Part shown: in pieces, positions 8,248 to 17,048 of the stretch | How positions within the stretch are numbered: position 1 is the first letter of the stretch | How the letters are laid out: each line of letters begins with the position of its first letter | NCBI GenBank assembly: GCA_963676655.2 | Contig: CAXXKX010000003.1 | Span: 2,356,001-2,420,000, forward strand | Source of the DNA: G963676655 sp963676655 | GTDB lineage: Bacteria > Verrucomicrobiota > Lentisphaeria > Victivallales > Victivallaceae | Length of the DNA stretch: 64,000 nt | Reading direction: 5' to 3' | Notes under the pieces: generated by a model | The model's input: only the letters and a program-made list of their open reading frames with translations | The model's database searches: none | What the model was told of the DNA's origin: nothing | Made by a program: the position numbers and the translations under genes

Positions 8248-9930
8248 ATGAGTTGTTATGAAAAATATAAATATCCTGAACCTATTCCGATAGAAAACCG
8301 ACAATGGCCGGACCGGATTATAAGCAAAGCACCGACCTGGACCAGCGTCGATCTCCGTGACGGCAATCAGGCTTTGCCGGTGCCGATGAATCCCGAGCAG
8401 AAGCTTGAATATTTCAAGTTGCTCGTCAAGATCGGTTTTAAAGAAATTGAAGTGGGTTTTCCTTCCGCTTCCAAAGATGATTTTGATTTTGTCCGGCGTT
8501 TGATCGAAGAGAAGCATATTCCGGATGATGTGACGATTTCGGTCCTCACTCAGGCACGGAAACACTTGATCGACAAGACGGCGGAATCACTTCGCGGGGT
8601 AAAGTCGGGAATAATTCACTGCTATGTGGCCACCAGTGATTTGCATGGCAGATTTGTTTTCAACTTTGACCGGAACAAAGTGCGGGAAATGGCTATCAGT
8701 GGAACCCAGATGACCATGGACGCGATTGCGGCCAATGGTTTGACCGGAATTGTCGGCTATGAATTTTCCCCGGAAGAATTTACCGATAGCGATTTGGATT
8801 TTGTAATTGATGTTTGTACCGAAGTGAAAAAGGTTTGGGGGCCATCGACGAAGAAAGATTTCATCCTCAATCTTCCCGCTACGGTCGAGCGGCGTCCCCC
8901 TTATCATTACGCCGATATGATCGAGTATTTCTGCCGCAAATATCCGGCGGTTGAGGAAACCGCAATCAGCTTGCATTGTCACAATGATCAAGGTTGCGCG
9001 GTTGCCGCCAGTGAGATGGCTTTGTTGGCTGGAGCCGACCGGGTTGAAGGCACTATTTTCGGGCATGGCGAACGTACCGGGAATCTTGACATTTCAATCC
9101 TTGCGTTGAACTTGCATTCCCGCGGGATTGAGACCGGGTTGGATTTCTCCGATATGCAGACGATTGTTGAAACGATTGAGAGTGCTTCAGGAATCGATGT
9201 TCATCCGCGGCATCCATATTCGGGGCGGTTGGTCTTTACCGCATTCTCCGGGTCGCATCAGGATGCGATACGTAAGGGGATGGATCGCCGTAAAGAGATT
9301 TCAGAATATTTCCAGCAGGGCTGGAAGATTCCTTATTTGCATATTGATCCTGCCGACCTTGGCCGGGCATACGAGAAACTCATTCGTATCAACAGTCAAT
9401 CCGGCAAAGGCGGGGTTGCTTATGTGCTTGAACATGATTTTGGCATTTACCCGCCGAAACCGATGCATCCCGAAATCGGGGCGGCCGTTCAGGGCTATGC
9501 CGACCGGAAAGGTGATGAGATCAATGCGGATGAAGTCCATCAGGTGTTTGAAGACACTTTCATGAATATTGAAGGTAAATACACGCTGATTAACTTCCAG
9601 CGTTCTTTGGATGCGGAAACCGGCAGTGATTCAATCTGTATGTTGGTTGATATTGAAATAGATGGCAAACCTCTTCAACTTCACGGTTGCGGGAACGGTC
9701 CTATTTCGGCGGTTGTCCACGCCTTGAAAGAGTGCGATGAAGTCGTAAATTTCAAGTTGGATGATTTTTCTGAAAAAACTCTTGGTCATGATGCCGACGC
9801 CACCGCGATTGCCTTTATCGGGCTTCGCCTTGATAATGGCGCGATGGTGTACGGGGCCGGTTGTCATTCCAACATTGACCGTGCGGCGATAAACGCCCTG
9901 TTCAGTGCGCTTAATCGGGCTACCAACTGA
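8248..9930 (+). CDS. leuA: 2-isopropylmalate synthase (LeuA type 2)
   Basis: Condenses acetyl-CoA with 2-oxoisovalerate, the committed step of leucine biosynthesis. The 560-aa length and N-terminus (PIPIENRQWPDRIISKAPTW) match the long type 2 branch typified by actinobacterial LeuA. The TIM-barrel metal site is visible in VDLRDGNQA (Arg37, Asp38) and LHCHNDQG (His243, His245). A C-terminal LeuA dimerisation/allosteric domain (about residues 430-555) ends in the regulatory fold that normally binds leucine. TTTTGGAG provides the ribosome binding site. It stands behind its own promoter and leader and is followed nine bases later by a dacA-like gene. Confidence 0.93.
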   Translation: MSCYEKYKYPEPIPIENRQWPDRIISKAPTWTSVDLRDGNQALPVPMNPEQKLEYFKLLVKIGFKEIEVGFPSASKDDFDFVRRLIEEKHIPDDVTISVLTQARKHLIDKTAESLRGVKSGIIHCYVATSDLHGRFVFNFDRNKVREMAISGTQMTMDAIAANGLTGIVGYEFSPEEFTDSDLDFVIDVCTEVKKVWGPSTKKDFILNLPATVERRPPYHYADMIEYFCRKYPAVEETAISLHCHNDQGCAVAASEMALLAGADRVEGTIFGHGERTGNLDISILALNLHSRGIETGLDFSDMQTIVETIESASGIDVHPRHPYSGRLVFTAFSGSHQDAIRKGMDRRKEISEYFQQGWKIPYLHIDPADLGRAYEKLIRINSQSGKGGVAYVLEHDFGIYPPKPMHPEIGAAVQGYADRKGDEINADEVHQVFEDTFMNIEGKYTLINFQRSLDAETGSDSICMLVDIEIDGKPLQLHGCGNGPISAVVHALKECDEVVNFKLDDFSEKTLGHDADATAIAFIGLRLDNGAMVYGAGCHSNIDRAAINALFSALNRATN

Positions 9931-9938
9931 GAGGTGTC

Positions 9939-10991
9939 ATGAAGAAAACACTGGTTATTACAATTATCTTTGTCGTCATTGCTCTATTGCATATTCTGGC
10001 GGTCAAACTGATATTCTCGGATAAAAAGCCGGAAAAAGCCGGGGCCGGAACTGATTCCGTTGCCCCGGATGTTCCGCAGGTCAAAGAACCGCAGCCGAAA
10101 ATACCGACCAAGGTGCCGCCTCGCAAAGTGGCTCCTTCGGTTTCCCGGCGTTTTGGCATTCCGCTGAATTATAAAAATGCAATTATGGGTAATATATTAG
10201 AGTTGCCCGGCAGTAAAGGTGTTAAATGTGGAATACTGGTAAATGTGAATTCCCGAAATGTTTTATGGAGTAAAAACCCTAAAACGGCTTCACCAATTGC
10301 TTCAATGACTAAGTTGATGACCATATTGCTGGCGATGGAAGACGTCAGAGCCGGAAAGGTGAAATTATCTACTCCGATAAAAGTTACCAAAGGCGCATAT
10401 GCGATTGGGGGTACCCAGGTTTTCCTGGATCCGCGCGAGACTTTTCCTTTGGGGGAATTATTGCAGACAATGGTCATCAGAAGTGCTAATGATTCAGCCT
10501 ATCTGGTGGCGGAATTTCTGGGTAATGGGGATGTCGCATCATTTGTGGAACGCATGAATGCCAAGGCAAAACAACTTAATATGCCGGGAACGCATTTTAT
10601 TAACCCGAATGGTTTACCGGCAGAGGACAGAAAAGATAATTGTGTAAGCAGTCCTGAAGGAATGGTGTTGTTGGGAGAACGGTTACTACAGTACCCCGAG
10701 GTCATGAAATGGATGTCGACCAGGAAAGCCACATTCAGGCCCAAAACCAACAAAGGTTATCAATTGATGGTCAATACAAATAAATTGATTGGGACCTGTC
10801 CAGGTGTGGATGGTATGAAAACCGGCTTTACCAATGCTGCTGGCTCTTGCATTACAGTCTCCTGCTTGCGTGGCGGTAAACGGTTCATTGCGGTAGTTAC
10901 CGGGTGCAAATCATGGAAAGACCGTAATGATTTTGTCAAGAAATTGCTTGACTGGGGATATAAGCGCGATGCACAACTATCTGGAAAATAA
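9939..10991 (+). CDS. D-alanyl-D-alanine carboxypeptidase, peptidase S11
   Basis: Trims the terminal D-Ala from peptidoglycan stem peptides in the periplasm. The 350-aa protein has an N-terminal membrane anchor (residues 5-26), a Pro/Lys-rich linker, then the S11 catalytic domain. The triad motifs are all present: SMTK (Ser122, Lys125), SAN (Ser182, Asn184) and KTG (Lys294-Gly296, in GMKTGFTNAAG). The domain ends soon after the KTG motif, so the C-terminal beta domain and amphipathic anchor of PBP5/6 are missing. It relies on the N-terminal anchor instead. It follows leuA by eight bases and overlaps the next PHP gene by 23 bases, so the genes are probably co-transcribed. Confidence 0.88.
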   Translation: MKKTLVITIIFVVIALLHILAVKLIFSDKKPEKAGAGTDSVAPDVPQVKEPQPKIPTKVPPRKVAPSVSRRFGIPLNYKNAIMGNILELPGSKGVKCGILVNVNSRNVLWSKNPKTASPIASMTKLMTILLAMEDVRAGKVKLSTPIKVTKGAYAIGGTQVFLDPRETFPLGELLQTMVIRSANDSAYLVAEFLGNGDVASFVERMNAKAKQLNMPGTHFINPNGLPAEDRKDNCVSSPEGMVLLGERLLQYPEVMKWMSTRKATFRPKTNKGYQLMVNTNKLIGTCPGVDGMKTGFTNAAGSCITVSCLRGGKRFIAVVTGCKSWKDRNDFVKKLLDWGYKRDAQLSGK

Positions 10992-12282
10992 AAAAGAGCA
11001 ATACCAGGTTTTTCCGAAAACGGTTCAGGCGAATCAAAATGCGGTGATTACGGTCCGGCCACGTGGACGGATCGACATCCTGGAGCCGGCGGATGAGTTG
11101 AAATTGGTTTATACGCCGGTTGAATGGACTGCGGCTGCGGACGAGGAGATCGGATCGCTTGAAAAGCAATTGCCGTTTGAGCTGAAGAATAGTTCAGTCA
11201 TCTTCAAAATGTTTTTTGCCGGAGAACAGGAACACTACTTTCAACTGAAAAATATTCGCGGACAAAATATTTGCACTTTCATCGTTTATTCGCTTGAGGC
11301 TGATTTATACGGCCTGATTCCGCTGTGTGGTGACTTGCATATGCACAGCAATCGTTCCGACGGCCTGGCGCCGCCGGGAGCGATGGCGACGGCCGCCCTG
11401 GACGCCGGATTTGATTTTATTGCGCTGACCGATCATGGACAGTACAAGCCGTCGCAGAAATTGATTGAGATTATGAAGGATTCCGGCTCCGGACTCATCA
11501 TCTATCCGGGAGAAGAAGTTCACCCACCGGCAAATCCGGTTCACATGGTTAATTTCGGCGGGGCTTTCAGTGTCAATGAGCTTTTCCATACTGAATCGGA
11601 ACAATATGCCGAAGAAGTGGGTAAACGGGTTGAAGAACTTGAGATTGATTTGCCGGAAGAGTTGAAGATCCAACTGGCATCAGCCGAGTGGTGTTTTGCC
11701 AAAATTCGTGAAGGCGGGGGCCTTGCGGTTTTTTGTCATCCTTACTGGAAAACTTATGCAAATCGTTATTATATGGCAGAAGCGCTGATTACCGCGATGC
11801 TGTGCCGGAAAAATTTTGACGCATTGGAAGTCCTTGGTGGTTTTCTCAAAGCGCAGATTGAATCAAATACGCTGCAGTTGGCCAGGTATTACGAGGAACG
11901 ATCCTCTGGCAATCTGTTGCCGCTGGTCGGTGCCAGTGACGCCCATACCGACAGCCGTAAACTGCTCTTCGGCTGGTACAGCACTATGGTTTTTGTTCGG
12001 GAAAACTCCCTGTCCGAGATAATTGCCGGAGTTAAGCAGTTCCGATCTGTTGCGGTTGAAGATGTTCCGGGAGAGTCAGTCCGGGTACACGGTCCGTTCC
12101 GGCTGGTTAAATACGCGATGTTTCTGTTGCGTGAAATATTGCCTGAATACCGGGAGATTAAGCGACGGGAAGCCGTTTTACTGCGCAGTTTTTTGAATAA
12201 CGGCGAAGCTACTGAGCGACAACTTGCCGCCGCGGCCGAAGTCGAGAAAAAATATCTTGCAAGACATGGGTTGACCGGATGA
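10969..12282 (+). CDS. PHP-domain metal-dependent phosphoesterase
   Basis: Residues 130-330 hold a PHP domain: GDLHMHSNRSDG (first HxH pair), FIALTDHGQ, IYPGEEVHPP, FCHPYWKTY and SDAHTDS provide the usual metal-binding His, Asp and Glu residues. The N-terminal ~125 residues are a beta-rich extension of unknown role. I chose the ATG at 10969 (437 aa), which overlaps dacA by 23 bases and follows GGGGAT, over the ATG at 10927. The C-terminal 70 residues are charged and helical. Substrate unknown: PHP enzymes include histidinol phosphatases and nucleic-acid phosphoesterases. The following EamA gene starts within its stop codon. Confidence 0.8.
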   Translation: MHNYLENKKEQYQVFPKTVQANQNAVITVRPRGRIDILEPADELKLVYTPVEWTAAADEEIGSLEKQLPFELKNSSVIFKMFFAGEQEHYFQLKNIRGQNICTFIVYSLEADLYGLIPLCGDLHMHSNRSDGLAPPGAMATAALDAGFDFIALTDHGQYKPSQKLIEIMKDSGSGLIIYPGEEVHPPANPVHMVNFGGAFSVNELFHTESEQYAEEVGKRVEELEIDLPEELKIQLASAEWCFAKIREGGGLAVFCHPYWKTYANRYYMAEALITAMLCRKNFDALEVLGGFLKAQIESNTLQLARYYEERSSGNLLPLVGASDAHTDSRKLLFGWYSTMVFVRENSLSEIIAGVKQFRSVAVEDVPGESVRVHGPFRLVKYAMFLLREILPEYREIKRREAVLLRSFLNNGEATERQLAAAAEVEKKYLARHGLTG

Positions 12283-13181
12283 CACTGACTGCTTTTGTGC
12301 TGGTTGTTTTATCTGTCTTTATGCATGCAGGCTGGAATGTTGTTAGTAAGAAATCAAAACCAGGAATTGGTTTTTTTCTGATTGCCTCAATTACTTCAGT
12401 AATCGTTATGTTGCCGGTGTATTGCTGGTTCGGCAGCAGTTTTTACACTTTTCCTCCCCGGTTGTGGCTTATCTTTGCGATGACCGGCTTATGTCAGGCC
12501 GTATATTACATTTCCCTGGCCGGAGCATACCGGCATGCTGATATCTCTCAGGCTTATCCGATGGGGCGGGCCATGCCGGTATTGATGATTGCTGTAATAA
12601 CTTTACTTACAAGGCAGGGAAAGCCGTTGTCACCCCTTGCGGTTGCCGGAATGGTTGTCATCTTCTCCGGCTGTATTATTTTACCTTTGAGCCATTTCCG
12701 GGAATTTAAAACTTCGAATTACTGTAATCGCGCAATCCTTTTTATTTTCGGAGTGGCCTGTGGTACGACCGGCTATACGCTGCTGGATGACCGGGGTATG
12801 CGCCTGCTGAAAAGTTCCGAACTTTTTTCCGCCTGGGAAGCTGCTCCGGTCTACATTGGAGTTTCCACTTTTTTTACTTCATGCTGGATGTTGTTAGCGA
12901 TTCTGCCGCGTAGAGAAAGCCGGAAAGTATTGACGGAACAACTTCGCGCAAAATGGCGTACCGCTATGTTGGCTGGAATCGCTATCACTCTCACATACGC
13001 ACTGGTGCTGGCCGCTATGCTGTTTGCCGATAACGTCAGCTATATCGCGGCTTTCCGGCAGTTGAGTATCCCGCTCGGAGCTGTTATGGGATTTATATTC
13101 TTGAAAGAGCGGGCCACCAAACCACGCATTATTGGCTGCCTGATGATCTTTTCCGGTCTTGTTCTAACGGCCTGCGGGTAA
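12279..13181 (+). CDS. DMT-superfamily transporter (EamA family)
   Basis: A 300-aa integral membrane protein with about ten hydrophobic segments arranged as two EamA repeats. The first runs from residue 3 and includes YYISLAGAYRHADISQAYPMGRAMPV. The second ends with NVSYIAAFRQLSIPLGAVMGFIFLKERATKPRIIG. These are the typical 'AY..A..S..YP..R..P' and 'F.fLkEr' signatures. It overlaps the PHP gene by four bases (ATGA). Substrate cannot be read from sequence; related exporters move amino acids or other metabolites, which would fit with the linked leuA but is not evidence for it. Confidence 0.82.
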   Translation: MTLTAFVLVVLSVFMHAGWNVVSKKSKPGIGFFLIASITSVIVMLPVYCWFGSSFYTFPPRLWLIFAMTGLCQAVYYISLAGAYRHADISQAYPMGRAMPVLMIAVITLLTRQGKPLSPLAVAGMVVIFSGCIILPLSHFREFKTSNYCNRAILFIFGVACGTTGYTLLDDRGMRLLKSSELFSAWEAAPVYIGVSTFFTSCWMLLAILPRRESRKVLTEQLRAKWRTAMLAGIAITLTYALVLAAMLFADNVSYIAAFRQLSIPLGAVMGFIFLKERATKPRIIGCLMIFSGLVLTACG

Positions 13182-13259
13182 AAAAGGCACTGCGATTAAT
13201 ACAATAAAAGATTTTAATAGACATTAAACAGTTAATAGATAACTAATTAAAAATTATTA

Positions 13260-13280
13260 ATAGTCAAGCCGTCTGACTAT
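13260..13280 (+). repeat. REP-like palindrome, copy C
   Basis: Perfect inverted repeat with arms ATAGTCA and TGACTAT around AGCCGTC; one further A:T pair extends it. It sits between the EamA gene and the terminator of the convergent carbamoyltransferase operon. It serves as the best reference copy of the family. Confidence 0.7.
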
Positions 13281-13287
13281 TTAGACT

Positions 13288-13315
13288 ATAAAAAAAACTC
13301 GCTGCAAGCAGCGTG
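13288..13315 (-). terminator. Rho-independent terminator of the carbamoyltransferase operon
   Basis: Read on the reverse strand: CGCTGC, TT loop, GCAGCG (13313-13300), then AG and an eight-T run. It lies 27 bp after the SxtJ gene stop and marks the end of the reverse-strand operon. Confidence 0.85.
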
Positions 13316-13341
13316 TGGGTGAAGATACAAGAATCAAAGAA

Positions 13342-13752
13342 TTAAAACTGACGATGGTAGCTGTCTTTGCTGCTATGAGGTGCGTCGGTCCAGTAAGTAT
13401 CCTCTTTGGTCTTCTTCAGACGTAAACGGTCACGACCGGTCATGCGCATGATTATGCCAATCGGAGTGACTACCAGAAAGTAGACCAGCACCATGATGAC
13501 CCGGCTCATAATATTGCCGATAACGAACGCAATTCCCATCCACGCAAAATAGAATGGCAGAGCAATCACTGTCCCGGTTAAACCGGCGATGCCGAAAACC
13601 GCGCCGATGCCCCATAACCAATAAGCCGAAACCGGCGTTTTCGCGGTAAAGAAGATGATCGTGCCGATGATCGCGAAGCCGATCAATACGGTGATTCCGA
13701 ATTTTCTCAATTCTTTGGCGTCAGGCCGCCAGTTGATATGTACTAAAGACAT
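13342..13752 (-). CDS. SxtJ-family membrane protein
   Basis: A 136-aa protein with three to four hydrophobic segments (residues about 18-36, 44-60, 62-80, 84-100), followed by a cytoplasmic tail containing MRMTGRDRLRLKK and DTYWTDAPHS. That tail pattern is typical of the SxtJ family, first named in saxitoxin clusters but widespread beside carbamoyltransferases. It is last in the operon carbamoyltransferase, SGNH hydrolase, DUF5989 peptide, SxtJ. Its biochemical role is not established. The constant neighbourhood suggests a membrane component for making or exporting a carbamoylated product. Confidence 0.75.
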   Translation of the reverse strand: MSLVHINWRPDAKELRKFGITVLIGFAIIGTIIFFTAKTPVSAYWLWGIGAVFGIAGLTGTVIALPFYFAWMGIAFVIGNIMSRVIMVLVYFLVVTPIGIIMRMTGRDRLRLKKTKEDTYWTDAPHSSKDSYHRQF

Positions 13753-13771
13753 CAGTTAATCCTTTTGTGTT

Positions 13772-13930
13772 TTAGAAAAGCGTGTAAATAAATGGTGCGG
13801 CGGCGGTCGATCCGAGAATGATCAGCACGGCCAGCAATAAAAGGACAATGATCACCGGTGCGATCCAATATACCTTGCGCTCTTTAATGAATTGCAGAAG
13901 TTCCTGCAGTAATGTCATTCTTTTAGCCAT
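13772..13930 (-). CDS. DUF5989-family small membrane protein
   Basis: A 52-aa frame starting MAKRMTLLQELLQFIKERK, followed by one long hydrophobic helix (about residues 23-45) and the ending APFIYTLF. This amphipathic-helix plus single-span layout, with W/P near the start of the span (YWIAP), matches the DUF5989 peptides that regularly accompany SxtJ and carbamoyltransferase genes. It lies 5 bp after the SGNH gene and 19 bp before SxtJ, on the same strand. It is too short for many gene finders and is easily missed. Function unknown. Confidence 0.75.
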   Translation of the reverse strand: MAKRMTLLQELLQFIKERKVYWIAPVIIVLLLLAVLIILGSTAAAPFIYTLF

Positions 13931-13935
13931 GACGT

Positions 13936-15150
13936 TTATTTACTCCGTTTTAATTTAAGTTGTTTGATCATATCTTTCAGCATAGCTTTCGCCAGAATCT
14001 GGTTGCCGTATTTGTTGACGTGGCAGAAGTCGATGTATAGCGGCTTGTCGGCGTTATCGAAGACGTGCTGCAGATCGTAGAAATACGGGATAGCTTTGAA
14101 TCTCTTGTCTGCTGTGATCTTTGCGTAAACCAGTTGAGTGAAATCTCGTTCGTTGGAATACATATCGTAGATTTTCTGCTCGTAATCACGCAGATTTTTC
14201 TTGGTGTAAAGAGTCGGCTGCAGAAAGCACAACAGCTTGAATTTATACTGAACCGACAACGCCTTCAATATTTCCATATTGGTCAAACATACCCGCATGG
14301 TATCTTCGGCCAGTGCCGGCATTTTATCCTTCGGCAGCCAGTTCTGCTCGAGAAACAATTCATTTTCCTTGCGTCGTTTCAGAAAACGGCTGATCCGGCT
14401 GATCCGACTGATGGTCATGACAATTGCGTCTTTTGGTTTGACGGTGTCGGCGTTGAAATATTTATGGGTCTTGAACCGCAGCGAATTCTGGATAGATCCC
14501 GCTTCGCGATTCTGGAATGACGAAAATACGTCGTTTACACCATCGTAGAAAATAACCACATCAGGCCTCTTACCAGTCTGAAGTGCCCGGATCAGGGTAA
14601 TCAGCTCCTGAGTCTGGACATAGCCGTTTTCACCGTAATTGACTACTTCCGCCTTGATCCCGGCCTCGGCGAGATCTTTTGCCAGGCAGGACGGGATCGT
14701 GAAGCCGTTAGATGCGCCTTCGCCCCACATAGTGGAACCGCCGAACATAAAGATTTTCATAACTTTATCTTTGGCCGGATATTCCTTGTTCCAGGTTTTG
14801 CGCAGGCCGTCTTTGGTGATCGAGATATATTTTCCGTCAAATTCGGCGCGGCGCCAGTAAACATAAGGCTGCCAGGATTTCGGGACTTTTTTGTTTTCCT
14901 TGTAATATTTTTTGCTTGACTCCATCGCTTGCAAAGCTTCCGGACAATAGTATCTTTCCCGACGCTGTTTTTTGGCAAACGGATAGAAACAGAGATCGAT
15001 CAGAATAAACAGTAACAGTGTCAGCCCGATGATGACCCATAAGCCGTTGATAATCTTGAAAAACTGTATGATCCGTTTGAAGGCCGGACTGTGTTCCGCG
15101 GTATTTTCCTGGTCGACAGCTTCTTCATTTTGTTTCGGTTCGTCGCACAT
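13936..15150 (-). CDS. membrane-anchored SGNH/GDSL hydrolase
   Basis: A 404-aa protein with a short acidic cytoplasmic N-terminus, one membrane span (about residues 33-55) and an extracytoplasmic SGNH esterase domain. The motifs are FMFGGSTMWGEGASN (block I, nucleophile Ser), NYGENGYVQTQE (Gly block), IFYDGVNDV (Asn block) and DFCHVNKYGNQ (Asp and His of block V). It is co-transcribed with the carbamoyltransferase upstream (5-bp gap) and with the DUF5989 and SxtJ genes. An acyl- or acetyl-esterase acting on a carbamoylated glycan or lipid is a reasonable inference. The substrate cannot be read. Confidence 0.82.
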   Translation of the reverse strand: MCDEPKQNEEAVDQENTAEHSPAFKRIIQFFKIINGLWVIIGLTLLLFILIDLCFYPFAKKQRRERYYCPEALQAMESSKKYYKENKKVPKSWQPYVYWRRAEFDGKYISITKDGLRKTWNKEYPAKDKVMKIFMFGGSTMWGEGASNGFTIPSCLAKDLAEAGIKAEVVNYGENGYVQTQELITLIRALQTGKRPDVVIFYDGVNDVFSSFQNREAGSIQNSLRFKTHKYFNADTVKPKDAIVMTISRISRISRFLKRRKENELFLEQNWLPKDKMPALAEDTMRVCLTNMEILKALSVQYKFKLLCFLQPTLYTKKNLRDYEQKIYDMYSNERDFTQLVYAKITADKRFKAIPYFYDLQHVFDNADKPLYIDFCHVNKYGNQILAKAMLKDMIKQLKLKRSK

Positions 15151-15155
15151 AGTAA

Positions 15156-16991
15156 TCAGTCCAGTTTGAATTGTTTTTTATATTCTTCAGCGCCGGGCAT
15201 TTCCGGCTGCTCCGGTTTCAAGCAAATGCAGTTTTCCAGCACCAGGGCGTCCATGTCGGTAAACATGAAGCATTTATAGGCGTTTTCCGGGGTGTTGACA
15301 ATCGGTTCCCCGCGAATGTTGAAAGAGGTGTTGACCACGACTCCATAGCCGGTTTTATCTTTGAAACGATTGATGATATTGTAATAACGCGGATTTGTCT
15401 CTTTGTTTACTGTCTGCATCCGGGCCGAGTAGTCGACATGGGTGATCGACGGAACATCGGAACGGATTATATTGAGTTTTTCGATTCCGAACAGTTTTTG
15501 TTCCTCTTCGGTCATTGGTTTGCGGCGATCCTCTTTGACTGGGGCGACCAGCAGCATATAGGGGCTGGTCTGATGTTGTTCTATCTCGAAGAAATCGCTG
15601 GCCACATCCTCCAGGCAACTTGGCGCGAACGGCCGGAATGATTCACGGAATTTAATTTTGACGTTCATTATCCGTTGCATTGAAGTGCTGCGGGGATCGC
15701 CGAGAATACTTCTGGCGCCCAGCGCACGGGGGCCGAATTCCATTCGCCCGGCACAATGACCGACGATTTTCTCAGTCGCGAGCAGATCAGCAACCGCTTC
15801 GCATAGTTCCTCCTCTGTATCATAGACCTTGTAAACAGCGTTGACACTGTCCAGGTAGCCTTTGATATCATCCATTGAGTTTGCGGGGCCAAGATAGCTG
15901 CCGTACTGGGAGTCCGGCGTCATGAGGCTGCGTTCGTTACCGAGTATCTGGTACCAGCCGAACAACGCTGCACCCAAAGCGCCGCCGGCATCGCCGGCCG
16001 CCGGCTGAATCCAAATATTTTCAAATGGGCCGTCCCGCAAAATTTTACCGTTAGCCACACAGTTCAAGGCGCAGCCGCCGGCCAGACAGAGATTTTTTAA
16101 ACCGGTTTCGGCATGGACGTGTTCAGCAATTTTCATCATCACTTTTTCTGTGACGACCTGGACGCTTCTCGCCAGATCCATTTCACGTTGAGTTACCCGT
16201 GATTCCGCTTTGCGCGGCGGGCCGCCGAACAGGTCATGAAACTTATTGCTGCTCATGGTAAGACCGGCACAGTAGTTGAAGTAACTCTGGTCGAGATGGA
16301 ACGAGCCGTCATCTTTCAGGTCCAGAACATGCTCAAGGATCAGATCGGCGTATTTAGGTTCACCGTAAGGAGCCAATCCCATGACTTTATATTCTCCGGA
16401 GTTGACTTTGAATCCGGTGTAGTAGGTAAATGCGCTGTATAGCAACCCGAGCGAATGCGGGAATTCAATCTGTTTTTTGATAGTTATCTCATTGCCTTTG
16501 CCGATTCCCCAGGTAGTGGAGGCCCATTCGCCAACCCCGTCGAAACAGATAAAGGCAGCTTCTTCGAATGGGGACGGAAAAAATGCGCTGGCGGCATGGG
16601 ATTCATGGTGTTGAGTGAAATAAATTGGTCCGTCATATTCATTGTTCAAACCGCGGTCGATTTCACGCGGAGTGAACAGTTTCTGGCGCAGCCACAACGG
16701 CATGGCTTTGGAAAAAGAACTGAATCCGGCCGGGGCATAAGCCAAATAGGTTTCGAGCAGACGTTCAAACTTTAAAAAAGGCTTGTCATAGAAAACGACA
16801 ACATCAAGATCCCCGTAAGACAATCCGGCTTCTTTTAAACAATAATCCACCGCGTTCTGCGGAAAGTTATAATCATGCTTGATTCTGGTGAAACGTTCTT
16901 CCTGGGCGGCCGCGATAATTTTACCATCGGTCACCAGCGCGGCGGCGCTGTCGTGATAGAATGCACTGATTCCAAGTATATGTGTTGTCAT
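15156..16991 (-). CDS. carbamoyltransferase (NodU/CmcH family)
   Basis: Transfers a carbamoyl group from carbamoyl phosphate through a carbamoyl-adenylate to a hydroxyl acceptor. The 611-aa protein shows the N-terminal ASKHA-type half with LGISAFYHDSAAALV and EERFTRIKHD, the HHESHAASAFF histidine cluster, DGVGEWASTTWG and LAGGCALNCVANG. The C-terminal YrdC-like carbamoyl-adenylation region has GRMEFGPRALGARSIL and VNTSFNIRGEPIV. It is first in a four-gene operon and has a good promoter immediately upstream (17021-17048). The acceptor is unknown. In other bacteria this enzyme decorates Nod factors, antibiotics or exopolysaccharide. Confidence 0.9.
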   Translation of the reverse strand: MTTHILGISAFYHDSAAALVTDGKIIAAAQEERFTRIKHDYNFPQNAVDYCLKEAGLSYGDLDVVVFYDKPFLKFERLLETYLAYAPAGFSSFSKAMPLWLRQKLFTPREIDRGLNNEYDGPIYFTQHHESHAASAFFPSPFEEAAFICFDGVGEWASTTWGIGKGNEITIKKQIEFPHSLGLLYSAFTYYTGFKVNSGEYKVMGLAPYGEPKYADLILEHVLDLKDDGSFHLDQSYFNYCAGLTMSSNKFHDLFGGPPRKAESRVTQREMDLARSVQVVTEKVMMKIAEHVHAETGLKNLCLAGGCALNCVANGKILRDGPFENIWIQPAAGDAGGALGAALFGWYQILGNERSLMTPDSQYGSYLGPANSMDDIKGYLDSVNAVYKVYDTEEELCEAVADLLATEKIVGHCAGRMEFGPRALGARSILGDPRSTSMQRIMNVKIKFRESFRPFAPSCLEDVASDFFEIEQHQTSPYMLLVAPVKEDRRKPMTEEEQKLFGIEKLNIIRSDVPSITHVDYSARMQTVNKETNPRYYNIINRFKDKTGYGVVVNTSFNIRGEPIVNTPENAYKCFMFTDMDALVLENCICLKPEQPEMPGAEEYKKQFKLD

Positions 16992-17020
16992 TAAATTTTC
17001 TCCGATATAATAAAACCCCT

Positions 17021-17048
17021 AATATAGCATTTTTTCCGGGAAATGCAA
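17021..17048 (-). promoter_or_regulatory. promoter of the carbamoyltransferase operon
   Basis: On the reverse strand: TTGCAT, a 16-nt spacer and TATATT, preceded by TGC (extended -10). The -35 directly abuts the stop codon of the M20 gene, so the operon is not simply a continuation of the parE-parC-M20 transcript. Confidence 0.6.
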
